Origin: Ravibacter arvi | Lineage (GTDB): Bacteria; Bacteroidota; Bacteroidia; Cytophagales; Spirosomataceae | Reading direction: 5' to 3' | DNA: 64,000 nt | Assembly (NCBI RefSeq): GCF_039540405.1 | Contig: NZ_BAABEY010000024.1 | Location: 1-64,000 of the forward strand | Part shown: piece by piece, positions 9,239 through 17,652 of the stretch | Layout of the letters: the number at the start of each line of letters is the position of its first letter | Numbering within the stretch: the first letter of the stretch is position 1 | The notes under the pieces: generated by a model | What the model saw: only the letters and a program-made list of their open reading frames with translations | Database searches by the model: none | Told to the model about the DNA's origin: nothing | Made by a program: the position numbers and the translations under genes

Positions 9239-10384
9239 TTACCCCTGTTTTTTTTCCGGATAGACCAATATGGTTTTACGTTTTATCGCCGTGCTTTGTA
9301 TGCCGATTGAAGCGCCAAGACTGAAGACCCCGCCGCTATAGTTTTTGATGAAATTGTTGGGACAATACGAGAGTTTTATTTTGTACAGAAAAGATTGCTT
9401 TGCTGTGTGGAGATCTTGCCGAAAAAAGAGATGGTTGAACTCAAACCCGACCACCGGGGCGTAGCCGACCACTTTCCTTTTGTCGTTTTTGTCGTTCTTT
9501 CTTGGTGTGAATTCGTTGATAGCGAGCCCGGCGTATGGGATCAGTATCCAGTCTTTAACGGGAAAAAGATAGCCGTATGCAAATTCAATATTTGCATGAC
9601 TGGTTTTAAGCCCGGTTTCCCAGTCTCCTCTCGCTTGTAGCTCTGCCTTGGTGCGATTAAAACCCAGCCGGCTGTCGAGAATCACGCGATGCCTTTTGAA
9701 ATCAAAGTCGAACCCGAAATTGACCGCCGTCGGATTGGTAAAATAATCGCTGGTTTTTCCATTCAGCAGGCTGGTGGCGGCACCGAAAAACACCCCCAAT
9801 CCAAATCCTTCTGTGCGAGTGATTTTTATGGTTGGCATTGCCTTCAGCTCATCCCGGACATACTTTTCCCAACGTTGAAATACGACGTCGCGCTGAAATT
9901 CCGATACCTCAGAAAGCTCTTTGACCAGGGTTTCTTCCTTTTTATCCATATCTTCTTCGGCGCGAGAGAAGAGTTGCTCAATGGTTTGCCGCGCCGCCTC
10001 CAGATTGAGAGGCAATAGATTTAATTCTGCAATTTCTACTCTGACTTTTCTTTCCTGGAGCCCGGCCAGGTCAAACATGAGTTGCGAAAAACGTAGTTCG
10101 TCGCGGGTAGCGTACTCACCGAGGCTGGATTTTTTGCGACTAAACACCACGTAATTTTGTACGCGGGGCATAAACCCCTTGAAGCCCACCTGGTCAAAGC
10201 CGTAACTGTATTGGTGGAAAATTCCCAGTTCAAGTTTGGCTGATTTTTTGTGGAAATCGTCTGCCTGGAGCTGTATGCCTTCGCGCCATCGCAAAGTATC
10301 GGGCACGGTTTGCCCGCTTGAATTCACCAGGGTAGACAACGTCAAGATTACGGAAAGGAATGTTTTAGTGGGTTTTCTTGCCAT
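9239..10384 (-). CDS. Secreted protein, probable outer-membrane beta-barrel
   Basis: About 381 residues from the preferred start, which opens with a signal peptide (ARKPTKTFLSVILTLSTLVNSSGQ after Met). The first half is charged and helical, with EEDMDKKEETLVKELSEVSEFQ about residues 150-170 suggesting a short coiled coil. From about residue 195 alternating strands rich in Phe, Tyr and Gly (GFGLGVFFGAATSL, VNFGFDFDFKRHRVILDSRLG, IEFAYGYLF) look like an outer-membrane barrel. No family recognised. A Met nine codons upstream (10411) is an alternative start that would lengthen the signal's N-region. Confidence 0.6.
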   Translation of the reverse strand: MARKPTKTFLSVILTLSTLVNSSGQTVPDTLRWREGIQLQADDFHKKSAKLELGIFHQYSYGFDQVGFKGFMPRVQNYVVFSRKKSSLGEYATRDELRFSQLMFDLAGLQERKVRVEIAELNLLPLNLEAARQTIEQLFSRAEEDMDKKEETLVKELSEVSEFQRDVVFQRWEKYVRDELKAMPTIKITRTEGFGLGVFFGAATSLLNGKTSDYFTNPTAVNFGFDFDFKRHRVILDSRLGFNRTKAELQARGDWETGLKTSHANIEFAYGYLFPVKDWILIPYAGLAINEFTPRKNDKNDKRKVVGYAPVVGFEFNHLFFRQDLHTAKQSFLYKIKLSYCPNNFIKNYSGGVFSLGASIGIQSTAIKRKTILVYPEKKQG

Positions 10385-10501
10385 AATGTAATTCGGAGAG
10401 TAGTATTTCAAGGAAGTGTCTGTTCATATTTCTGCGAATATAGTGGTTTATAACACGATTTGCGGCGTGAGCGTGCTGTGCCGGTCACGCTCAAGAAAAA
10501 A

Positions 10502-10529
10502 GGGGTTAGCCATTTAAACGGCTAACCCC
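10502..10529 (-). terminator. Strong terminator of the caspase operon
   Basis: Perfect 10-bp stem GGGGTTAGCC / GGCTAACCCC with an eight-base loop. On the minus strand it is followed at once by six T. It sits about 20 bases after the caspase stop, a textbook Rho-independent terminator marking the end of the three-gene unit. Confidence 0.85.
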
Positions 10530-10550
10530 GGGGACCTCGAATTTTCCTGA

Positions 10551-12236
10551 TTATGCTTCCCTGTTGGCTTTGTTAAGCAACATATGCAGACAGGAGCTGT
10601 TCTGTTTGACAAGGCCTGTTGCTACGAATTCCTGTTTGGTCTGGAATCGCCGTATAGCGTTCAGCGTCATAGTTCCGTAGCGTCCGTCTTCCTGTAGCGG
10701 ACTCGCCAGGGAGCCGCCGTCGGCGTCGTTTATTTCGTTCAGCAATTGCTGGATCAGCATTACGTCTTCCTGGCGGTTGACGCCTCCGTTGCCTACTGAT
10801 CCGTTCAGGCTATTGTAAGAGACCGAGCCGTTAGTACCCGGGTCAGTGGTGCCGTTGCTGCCGTTAGCACTGCCATTGGCGCCATTGGAACCACCGGAGT
10901 TGACGTCTGAATTTTGCAATTCGATGAAAGGCGCGTTATTAACGTCGCTGTCGTAGAAACTGACAAGCAGGTTGTCCCAACCGTTGCCGCCATTTGATGT
11001 ACTGCCTACCCTGTAGAAAATACGCTGGGCATTTTTCAGCTGATTCCAGGCAGAACCCGGCATCTGCCAGGTAGGGGCGCTCAGGCGTTCCGCCCATGTG
11101 GCGTACCAGTTGCTGTTATTTCGCTGCGTATTCCCATATACGAAATAAGAAGGATCCGTAGAGAGCTCTACATAGTAGTAGGGGTTGGCTCCTTTGTTGA
11201 CCTGGAAAGTAGGCGGCGTGGTGTTGGTACGGTTATATGGCGTTGTAGCTGACATGGAGGGGTTCTGGGAGGTGTTGACGGTTGTCGCGCCGTTAGAAGC
11301 GCTTCCCGCGCCGGTTACATACGGTTTGGCATTTTCGAAGCCCGCAGCTACTGTGCCCAGCTTCATGTATTGCGGTACCTGTTCAGGATTATTGACCCGG
11401 TCTCGCACCTGTGTGTAAAAGCTTGGATAGGAGCCTGAAAAGCTTCCGTTGTTCCAGACCTGGAGCAGGGCGGTCGTAAATGCACCGTTGGTAGCGCCAT
11501 CGTAGCTGAATTGATTATCGGCACAGCCGGAGATGTAGATGACCCCTGCTTTTATGTCGTCAGCCCGGGACGATTTGCTGCCGGCCAGCGAGCGAATCGC
11601 GTTATAGGCGTCTTTGTTTTTTTCGTAGTTGTTAATGCAAATATTCTCGGGCATCGCTCTTTTTTTTGGCAAATCAATTGGCGTTTCCCGTTTGCCCGCC
11701 AGGCCGGGGAGATTTTTGCTCCCGGCGGGACTTTTAACGAACTTTTCAAACTCGGCTGCGTAGCTGACACCCGGCGTATTTTTTTTGCTTTTCATGGAAA
11801 GAAGAAAAGCGCGGAGCACCGTGCCGCTGTGACAGCTGTCGGAGCTTACAAAGACGCGGACTCCCGGGCTGAACTGCCCCAGCAGGTTGTAAATCTCGTT
11901 GTCGAGGAACTGGCGGTCCCAAAGTACCCAGGTTTCATTGAGGCCGTCTACCTCTTCTCCGGTGTCGTCGACCAACTGGCCGCCGTGGCCGGAATAAGTG
12001 AGGAGAAAGAAGTCACCGGATTGAAGCCGCCGCCCGATAGATGCGATGCCGTTGGTGACGGCTGCGGCGGTGGCCTGGCTGTCGATCAACGTCTGAGTAG
12101 AAAATCCCTGGGACTCAGCTATCCGTTTCATCGCGTTGGCATCGTTGATGCACCCGCTTAATTGACCGTCCCAACCGTCATATTTGGAGGGATCTACATA
12201 GTTGAGTCCGATGTGTAATGAAAGAGCCTGGTTCAT
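10551..12236 (-). CDS. Caspase-fold (metacaspase type) protease with peptidoglycan-binding-like tail
   Basis: Cysteine protease of clan CD, 561 residues. The p20-like domain (about residues 5-305) has both catalytic residues: His84 in YSGHGGQ and Cys135 in SSDSCHSGT. ISGCADNQFSYDG and NGAFTTALL are typical of type I metacaspases, which usually cut after Arg or Lys. Then come a Ser/Thr/Asn-rich linker (about 305-345), a small Trp/Tyr-rich beta domain (345-445), a second Asn/Gly/Ser linker, and a C-terminal peptidoglycan-binding-like helical domain (about 485-555, QEDGRYGTMTLNAIRRFQ). There is no signal peptide, odd for a protein with such a tail. Its start is 11 bases after the 936-residue gene, so they form one operon. 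Confidence 0.85.
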   Translation of the reverse strand: MNQALSLHIGLNYVDPSKYDGWDGQLSGCINDANAMKRIAESQGFSTQTLIDSQATAAAVTNGIASIGRRLQSGDFFLLTYSGHGGQLVDDTGEEVDGLNETWVLWDRQFLDNEIYNLLGQFSPGVRVFVSSDSCHSGTVLRAFLLSMKSKKNTPGVSYAAEFEKFVKSPAGSKNLPGLAGKRETPIDLPKKRAMPENICINNYEKNKDAYNAIRSLAGSKSSRADDIKAGVIYISGCADNQFSYDGATNGAFTTALLQVWNNGSFSGSYPSFYTQVRDRVNNPEQVPQYMKLGTVAAGFENAKPYVTGAGSASNGATTVNTSQNPSMSATTPYNRTNTTPPTFQVNKGANPYYYVELSTDPSYFVYGNTQRNNSNWYATWAERLSAPTWQMPGSAWNQLKNAQRIFYRVGSTSNGGNGWDNLLVSFYDSDVNNAPFIELQNSDVNSGGSNGANGSANGSNGTTDPGTNGSVSYNSLNGSVGNGGVNRQEDVMLIQQLLNEINDADGGSLASPLQEDGRYGTMTLNAIRRFQTKQEFVATGLVKQNSSCLHMLLNKANREA

Positions 12237-12247
12237 AAAGTCAGCGT

Positions 12248-15058
12248 TTAAGATGATAAGTGAAGAAGAATGATAGGTCCTAAGTCAATAATATTCCCGT
12301 AGGCGAGGTCTGTTTCCTGCCAGTCGATTTCTGTGGCAGCGCCGTTTTTTTGGGCCCGTATCTTGTAGCGGATCGTACGGCGGGCCAGGTAGCTTGTAAG
12401 AGGAATGGGCAGCATCACTTCCAGCGGTGCGGCTTCCGGTAAAAAGAAGGCGCTGAGATACCCGGCATCACCTTGCGGACCGTACAGGATTTCGATCTCC
12501 GTATAAGCGCTCAGGTCTTTTTCCGCGGTGTTGATGAAAAGTACCTGGCAGTTGATGTTTTCCAGGTAGGTATTTATTTCTGCAATAGCGCTCGCGGCCG
12601 GGCGAACGGTATATTGAGGCACGGTTTCAACGGTACTTTCGATTGGAAATGTGCATTTCTGATTTTGCTGTAAGGTCTGGTTCAGCGGATGAAAAGTGAG
12701 CTTGTCGTTTTCGTTGGCGTAGTACCCTGCCACATCGAGCGGGTTAGCCAGGAGGTTTTCGAAAGTGACCTGGTTGCCCGTTTGTTCAATTTTCAGGGGC
12801 GATTCCATCCAGGGGCCCTCCACTGTACCGGCGTTGATCAGTATGGCGCTGGTGAAGCTTGTCGCGTCAGGCAACGAAAATTCGATGAGACCGGAAATAC
12901 CGCTTCTCCCGTCCCGGAGCATGTTAATAAGCGTAAGCGCGTTGGCAATTGTACAGGTAAGGGTGTAGTTTACCAGGTTGCCGATCAGCTCGGCGGCCAG
13001 CGACACATACATGGAAGCGGGAAGCGTCCAGCGGAAGGTGGTTCCGGCGCCGACAGATGAGATCCATTGTAGTTCGGGTTCGTGCTGCGTGTAGGCGCGG
13101 AGCGCGTCCCTTAACTGAATATAGGCATAATAAGGCACGTCGGGTTGTAAAGCGGCCTGGATGACAGCGTGGCTGGCCGCAGGATTGTTTACATCGAAAG
13201 TGGAGTACACGGTAAGTGTTGCAGAAAAAGGATTGGCAGCACCGGAAGGAGCCCTGCTGATTACATAGCGTGCCGGAACCAGTACAAACCGATTGGGTAC
13301 CTGTAACGAACGGAGTATTTTGTATCCCGGCGTTGCGAGCTGCGGGATCTCAGCGTATAACTTCAAAGGGATTTCCCCGAGTTTGTATGGTTCGCGGCAG
13401 CCTATCGGAATGTTCTGACCGTCTCTTTCCTCCTGGTAAAACTGGCCCCAATCCGCGCAGTCGAAGCTGGTTTCAAGCTCGGTGCGGTACATGACGGTGT
13501 CAATTTTGTATTTGGTGTTTTGCGGGATGATCGGCAGTTTCTGCGGGACAATGTTGAAAGCAGCGGGACTGACCGGTAGCTGAATTGCCGCCAGGGAATT
13601 CCCGGATGGTTTTACTGCTTCATATTTTACGGCCAGTCCGGCGGTGTTGAGCAGTGTATTTTGTGAGGTTACGAACAAATTTGCTTTTAAATCGACAGAG
13701 CGCGGACGTTCTTTGACCACTTGTATCCGGTCTATTTTGTTGAGCGATACGACAGACCAGGCACCGTCCGAGATCCTGGTGTATGCCTCATACATATATC
13801 TTACACATACTTTTACTTTTTCACCATTTGCGGAGGACAGCGCAGCGTAGGCCACCCTGGACCATTCATTGTTGAGCAGGAAACCAGCTTCAATTCTGTC
13901 CTCCGATGTGTTGAGCGCAGAGCAGGCAATCTCGGAGTGCTGCAGCTTACCATTGTTGTCGGTGTAGGGAATGGACATGGAGACAGCTATGTTTTGCGGC
14001 GGGATGCGCTGTGTCTTCTTGTCGGGGTAGTTGGCCGCAAGGGAATTTCGAAGCCGGGAAATGGTAACCCTGATTTCGCTTTCCAGTACCGGCCTTCCCT
14101 GGGTATCGGTGCCTTTTACCCGGAACAGAAACCGGAAAGGAGAGACGTTGAATTGCATATCTGGTTTTGGCAGGGCGATTTGCAGCTCATCCAGCGCCCA
14201 CATATTTTCGGGGGCCAGGTGATCTTTAAAAATACCGTTGGCAACGGCAGGCAGTAGCGGGCGGTGTTTGGTGTCCGGCAGGTTGATTTGAGCGAATTGG
14301 CTGAAAACAAGCTGGTGGTTTGCCTGTTGTTGAAGCGAGATCAGGGAAAGCGATCCGTTTACAGGAGCTTTGGCGCGTTGCCATTGCATCATCTGCAAAG
14401 CCGGGTTGGTTATTTCCTGTCCTTTTTCCAGGAAAATAGCGCCCTTTTCCGCTATTTCCGGGGTGTTTCGTGCGGGGGCCGGAGGGGCGATTTCCGCATA
14501 TGCAAAAGTGAGTGGGTTAAGTAAATATCTTTTGGAATGATAAGCAGGATCAAGATCCGAGTACCGGAACAGGTCAGCGAATGGCATTGAGAATTCGTAA
14601 GTGACGATCCTTTCGGGGGCATCGGGATGGCGAAAGGAAAACCTGTTTTTTAGTTGCAGCCCGTCAGTTCCGCTTTGCCCGTCTTGCGGAGCGATAAAAT
14701 TAAGATTGAACGGGACGCCGGGATAGAGACCGGAATAGGAGACGCCGCCTAGATTGATGCCGAGTTTTTTTTCATGCAGCGACAGGAGTCCATCAGTGAT
14801 GTACAAGGTTTCGTAGTGCCTTGAAATAGCATCGGTCCCGAATTGAAGGGGAATGTCGAGCTGAACCAGCGGGGGCGTTTTGCCGGAATTATCGCTAAGA
14901 AAATAACTGATAAAGTGCCGGCCCGGGGCGCCGGCGACCACCGGCATGGCCGGGACAACAAGCGCTGTTGTCCCCGGCTCATTCCCTCTCTGGTAGCATA
15001 GCAGCGGGATTTCAGTACCGCTGCTGTGGATCAGACATTTTACCTGTGCGACTCGCAT
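12248..15058 (-). CDS. Very large protein of unknown function, middle gene of caspase operon
   Basis: A 936-residue protein that I do not recognise. It has no signal peptide, no membrane helix of convincing length and no ATPase or nuclease motif. Composition suggests many beta strands (VRYMYEAYTRISDGAW, TTFRWTLPASMYVSLAAELIG) and Pro/Asn turns. It could be a structural, adhesive or scaffold protein. The C-terminus ends in DLGPIILLHLSS. Gaps of 35 and 11 bases to its neighbours show it belongs with the 755-residue protein and the caspase. It may be the substrate, scaffold or partner of the protease; that is inference from order only. Confidence 0.75.
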   Translation of the reverse strand: MRVAQVKCLIHSSGTEIPLLCYQRGNEPGTTALVVPAMPVVAGAPGRHFISYFLSDNSGKTPPLVQLDIPLQFGTDAISRHYETLYITDGLLSLHEKKLGINLGGVSYSGLYPGVPFNLNFIAPQDGQSGTDGLQLKNRFSFRHPDAPERIVTYEFSMPFADLFRYSDLDPAYHSKRYLLNPLTFAYAEIAPPAPARNTPEIAEKGAIFLEKGQEITNPALQMMQWQRAKAPVNGSLSLISLQQQANHQLVFSQFAQINLPDTKHRPLLPAVANGIFKDHLAPENMWALDELQIALPKPDMQFNVSPFRFLFRVKGTDTQGRPVLESEIRVTISRLRNSLAANYPDKKTQRIPPQNIAVSMSIPYTDNNGKLQHSEIACSALNTSEDRIEAGFLLNNEWSRVAYAALSSANGEKVKVCVRYMYEAYTRISDGAWSVVSLNKIDRIQVVKERPRSVDLKANLFVTSQNTLLNTAGLAVKYEAVKPSGNSLAAIQLPVSPAAFNIVPQKLPIIPQNTKYKIDTVMYRTELETSFDCADWGQFYQEERDGQNIPIGCREPYKLGEIPLKLYAEIPQLATPGYKILRSLQVPNRFVLVPARYVISRAPSGAANPFSATLTVYSTFDVNNPAASHAVIQAALQPDVPYYAYIQLRDALRAYTQHEPELQWISSVGAGTTFRWTLPASMYVSLAAELIGNLVNYTLTCTIANALTLINMLRDGRSGISGLIEFSLPDATSFTSAILINAGTVEGPWMESPLKIEQTGNQVTFENLLANPLDVAGYYANENDKLTFHPLNQTLQQNQKCTFPIESTVETVPQYTVRPAASAIAEINTYLENINCQVLFINTAEKDLSAYTEIEILYGPQGDAGYLSAFFLPEAAPLEVMLPIPLTSYLARRTIRYKIRAQKNGAATEIDWQETDLAYGNIIDLGPIILLHLSS

Positions 15059-15093
15059 GGTGAAAAGGTGGTCAATGGTGTGGATAGTCGTGA

Positions 15094-17361
15094 TTATTTT
15101 ATTTCCATGTAGGTCCGGCTTTCCAGCGGGACAGCACGGGGCGGCTCGGCGGATACAACGGGCCCGGGCAAAGGCTGACCGTTGGCGGCGGGTGGCGTTC
15201 CGTTAGCGGGCGCCGGCGCAGGAGCTGCGGCATTGCCCCGATACTCCCTCACAACGGTTACACCCTCGTCTTCCGGAGTGGGCACCGAGATCATTAGCGG
15301 GCCGCTGCCGACGCTCCGTCTCCAGGGGCCGAGCCATTCCATTCCCTTGGTGAAGAGGCTACCTTTTACAATTACCCGGACCTGGTACTCGTAACGTGAT
15401 TCGATGGTTTTGTCAGCCGAGTAGACAGACCAGAACCTGCCGGTAGCCTGGTCGACGTTGTTGAACGAGAAACGAACCGTTTCTACTTTCGACAGTACAT
15501 TTCCACTGCCGTCGATCGCCCGCATATAGACCTCCACCACCTGGCGCGAGTCTTCAAGCTCCACGTTCAGCGCAACCGGACCTACCTTGATGCGGCTCAC
15601 ATCATCGGCCCTTACTTCAATGGCAACGTCATCCATCAGCGTGCCGCCTTCGGGGTCGACATCGATCTGGTTATCGTCAATTTGTACCCGAACGAAAGGG
15701 TTTTCCAGCGGATCCGGCGCTTCGAGAAAGTGGACGGTCCTTTTGACATAGGTTTTGTCGGGCGCCCAGTCTTCGGGTATGGTAGTCATATCGGCCAGGA
15801 GCTTCTGGGTCATGGTAAGGTGCCAGCTGGCATCGGCCGGATCCGATTTCTGGAAGGTTTTGCCTACCCACATCTTTTCTCCGGCCGTATTGGGGTAGCC
15901 AATTTGTGCGGACACAAAAGACACAGGCTCTCCCACCCAATTCTGATCCGGTTTGGGCCAGTTGACGATGGGTTTCACGATGCGGCCCAGCTTTCTCGGC
16001 CAGTCGTCCATGTAAATGGTCTGGAAATACAGCTTCTCTCTTTCGGGGTCTTCCCTGATTTCTTCCGCCATACCCTCGAGCGAGCTGCTGATGGTGTGGT
16101 CCTGGAGGTAGGACATCTGCCTCTTTTCATGGTAATAAAGATCCAGGTGTGTTTCGTCGCGCCGGTATTTAAGCGACAACCCGGCCCCCCAGGGAAGGAT
16201 ACCGCCGGCGGAAGCCTGGGCCGCCTGTACTTCCGGTTGCGGGGGATCGAAAATGCGCTGTTTCGCCTGTTCCATGAATTTCTCGTAGACCAGCGTCGTG
16301 CGTTCATTTACGTAGCGTTCGATGGCTTCGCCTCCCGGCACGGTGGCGTCTATTTTTACATCCACCTCTATGGTGCCGTTAATTCGCATATTGTTGAATT
16401 CCGCCTGGATATCGGCAGAGAACCACAGGTACCTGACGGAAGCGGCAGCGGAAAAATGTTCGAATACCCGGTCCCAGTTTCCCCGTATCGTGATTTCAAT
16501 GCTGGGTACCCAGAATTTTACTTTCAGGTTTTGCTGGACAAAAATCGGCGAGTAGTTACCGTGGAAGGATGCCCACAAGATTGATGCGGGATAGGAGCCG
16601 ATTAAAGCCGAATAAGCATTCTGACCCATGGGGTCGATCGAACCGTTCCCTTGCCCCTGCATCTCCCAGAACCAGGGGTCTACGGAGCTGGTGCTCGTGC
16701 CGCCATCCCGGCGTTTCCCGTAATATTTTTGGTTGAAACCGCGTGCCGTTGCATATTCGGGAACCGCCATTTCCTTGTATACAATGGGCGTACCTGCGCC
16801 TGCTGCTCTCGGACCTGTCGGTTGCGGTGATCCGCCATTTGCCGGTGTACCACCGGTAGCAGGACCGGCCGGAAGCACATAAGTGCCCTGTGGTGTGGGC
16901 GAAACGTTGGAGACGTGGGTAAGGTTACTGATGACAATAACAGGTCTGAAGATAGGCGTACGGTTGGCCCTGATGCCCCAGAAAAAGTCATTTTTTCCTT
17001 CGAACATGGACGTGATTTTTTTCTGGGAAGCAATCAGCACTTCCGTTGGCGGGGCAGCGGTGGTAGTGAACGACAAAACCCCGCCGGCGACTTCGCGCGT
17101 GCCCTCTCCGACAACCCCGACCGTGGTTTCTGCCGATGTTACCCCGGCAAATCGCGCCAGGTTAAACATAAGCGGCTTATCCGGCTTCCCGTCCTTTCGC
17201 GCGAGGTGTACGTAGTTGGGGAGGTAATAGAAAACCGGTGGTTTGCCTTCGCGTTGCAAAGCATCATTATTGACGTCGGGATAGTAGATCAAACTGTATC
17301 CGTTTTCGTCAATTGGCTGAATTCCTCCAGCCATGGTAGGTCCAAGCGCGGTTGTTGCCAT
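15094..17361 (-). CDS. Large protein of unknown function, first gene of caspase operon
   Basis: A 755-residue protein with no family I can name. There is no signal peptide. Two low-complexity Pro/Gly/Ala linkers (about residues 165-200 and 715-745) separate a first domain (NGYSLIYYPDVNNDALQ, FNLARFAGV) from a long central region. The central region includes SIEITIRGNWDRVFEHFSAA, INGTIEVDVKID and helical stretches near ERYVNERTTLVYEKFMEQA, and ends in beta-rich segments (RFSFNNVDQATGRFWSVYS). It leads an operon with the 936-residue protein and the caspase. The linkers contain few Lys/Arg, so cleavage there by a metacaspase is not obvious. Confidence 0.75.
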   Translation of the reverse strand: MATTALGPTMAGGIQPIDENGYSLIYYPDVNNDALQREGKPPVFYYLPNYVHLARKDGKPDKPLMFNLARFAGVTSAETTVGVVGEGTREVAGGVLSFTTTAAPPTEVLIASQKKITSMFEGKNDFFWGIRANRTPIFRPVIVISNLTHVSNVSPTPQGTYVLPAGPATGGTPANGGSPQPTGPRAAGAGTPIVYKEMAVPEYATARGFNQKYYGKRRDGGTSTSSVDPWFWEMQGQGNGSIDPMGQNAYSALIGSYPASILWASFHGNYSPIFVQQNLKVKFWVPSIEITIRGNWDRVFEHFSAAASVRYLWFSADIQAEFNNMRINGTIEVDVKIDATVPGGEAIERYVNERTTLVYEKFMEQAKQRIFDPPQPEVQAAQASAGGILPWGAGLSLKYRRDETHLDLYYHEKRQMSYLQDHTISSSLEGMAEEIREDPEREKLYFQTIYMDDWPRKLGRIVKPIVNWPKPDQNWVGEPVSFVSAQIGYPNTAGEKMWVGKTFQKSDPADASWHLTMTQKLLADMTTIPEDWAPDKTYVKRTVHFLEAPDPLENPFVRVQIDDNQIDVDPEGGTLMDDVAIEVRADDVSRIKVGPVALNVELEDSRQVVEVYMRAIDGSGNVLSKVETVRFSFNNVDQATGRFWSVYSADKTIESRYEYQVRVIVKGSLFTKGMEWLGPWRRSVGSGPLMISVPTPEDEGVTVVREYRGNAAAPAPAPANGTPPAANGQPLPGPVVSAEPPRAVPLESRTYMEIK

Positions 17362-17565
17362 GTTGATTCAGGGGTTTTGAATGGTTTTGAATAGTTATAG
17401 TCCGGGTGATTTACTGATGGGTTCTGGTTCTGGTTGTATGCCGGTCAGCGGCTTTTGCTGTCTGCTTCCGGCGGCAGAGGTGAATTGCATTTGGCTGGTT
17501 AGTCGCAACGATTTTCAGGAGGGAAACACTCCGGCGAAAAATATTTTGGTTGAGGGGAAATAAAT

Positions 17566-17605
17566 GAGCCGCGGGCTTCCGTAAATGAACGGAAGCCCGC
17601 GGCTC
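17566..17605 (-). terminator. Terminator of the metal efflux operon
   Basis: A 17-bp perfect inverted repeat (arms 17566-17582 and 17589-17605) with a six-base loop lies 48 bases past the efflux pump stop. On the minus strand it runs into a T-rich ATTTATTT. It separates the pump operon from the caspase operon on the same strand. Confidence 0.75.
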
Positions 17606-17652
17606 TTCTAGTGGGTTGGTTTGATACGAAGCCCTTTTCCGGGCATTCAGCA

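Noticed and set aside
11511..12161. 216-codon plus-strand frame inside the caspase gene
   Set aside because: The caspase frame has both catalytic motifs and belongs to an operon; the plus-strand frame has no recognisable domain.
15682..16584. 300-codon plus-strand frame opposite the 755-residue gene
   Set aside because: It arises from the codon bias of the minus-strand gene. It has no promoter or neighbours on that strand, while the minus frame is open for 755 codons in an operon.
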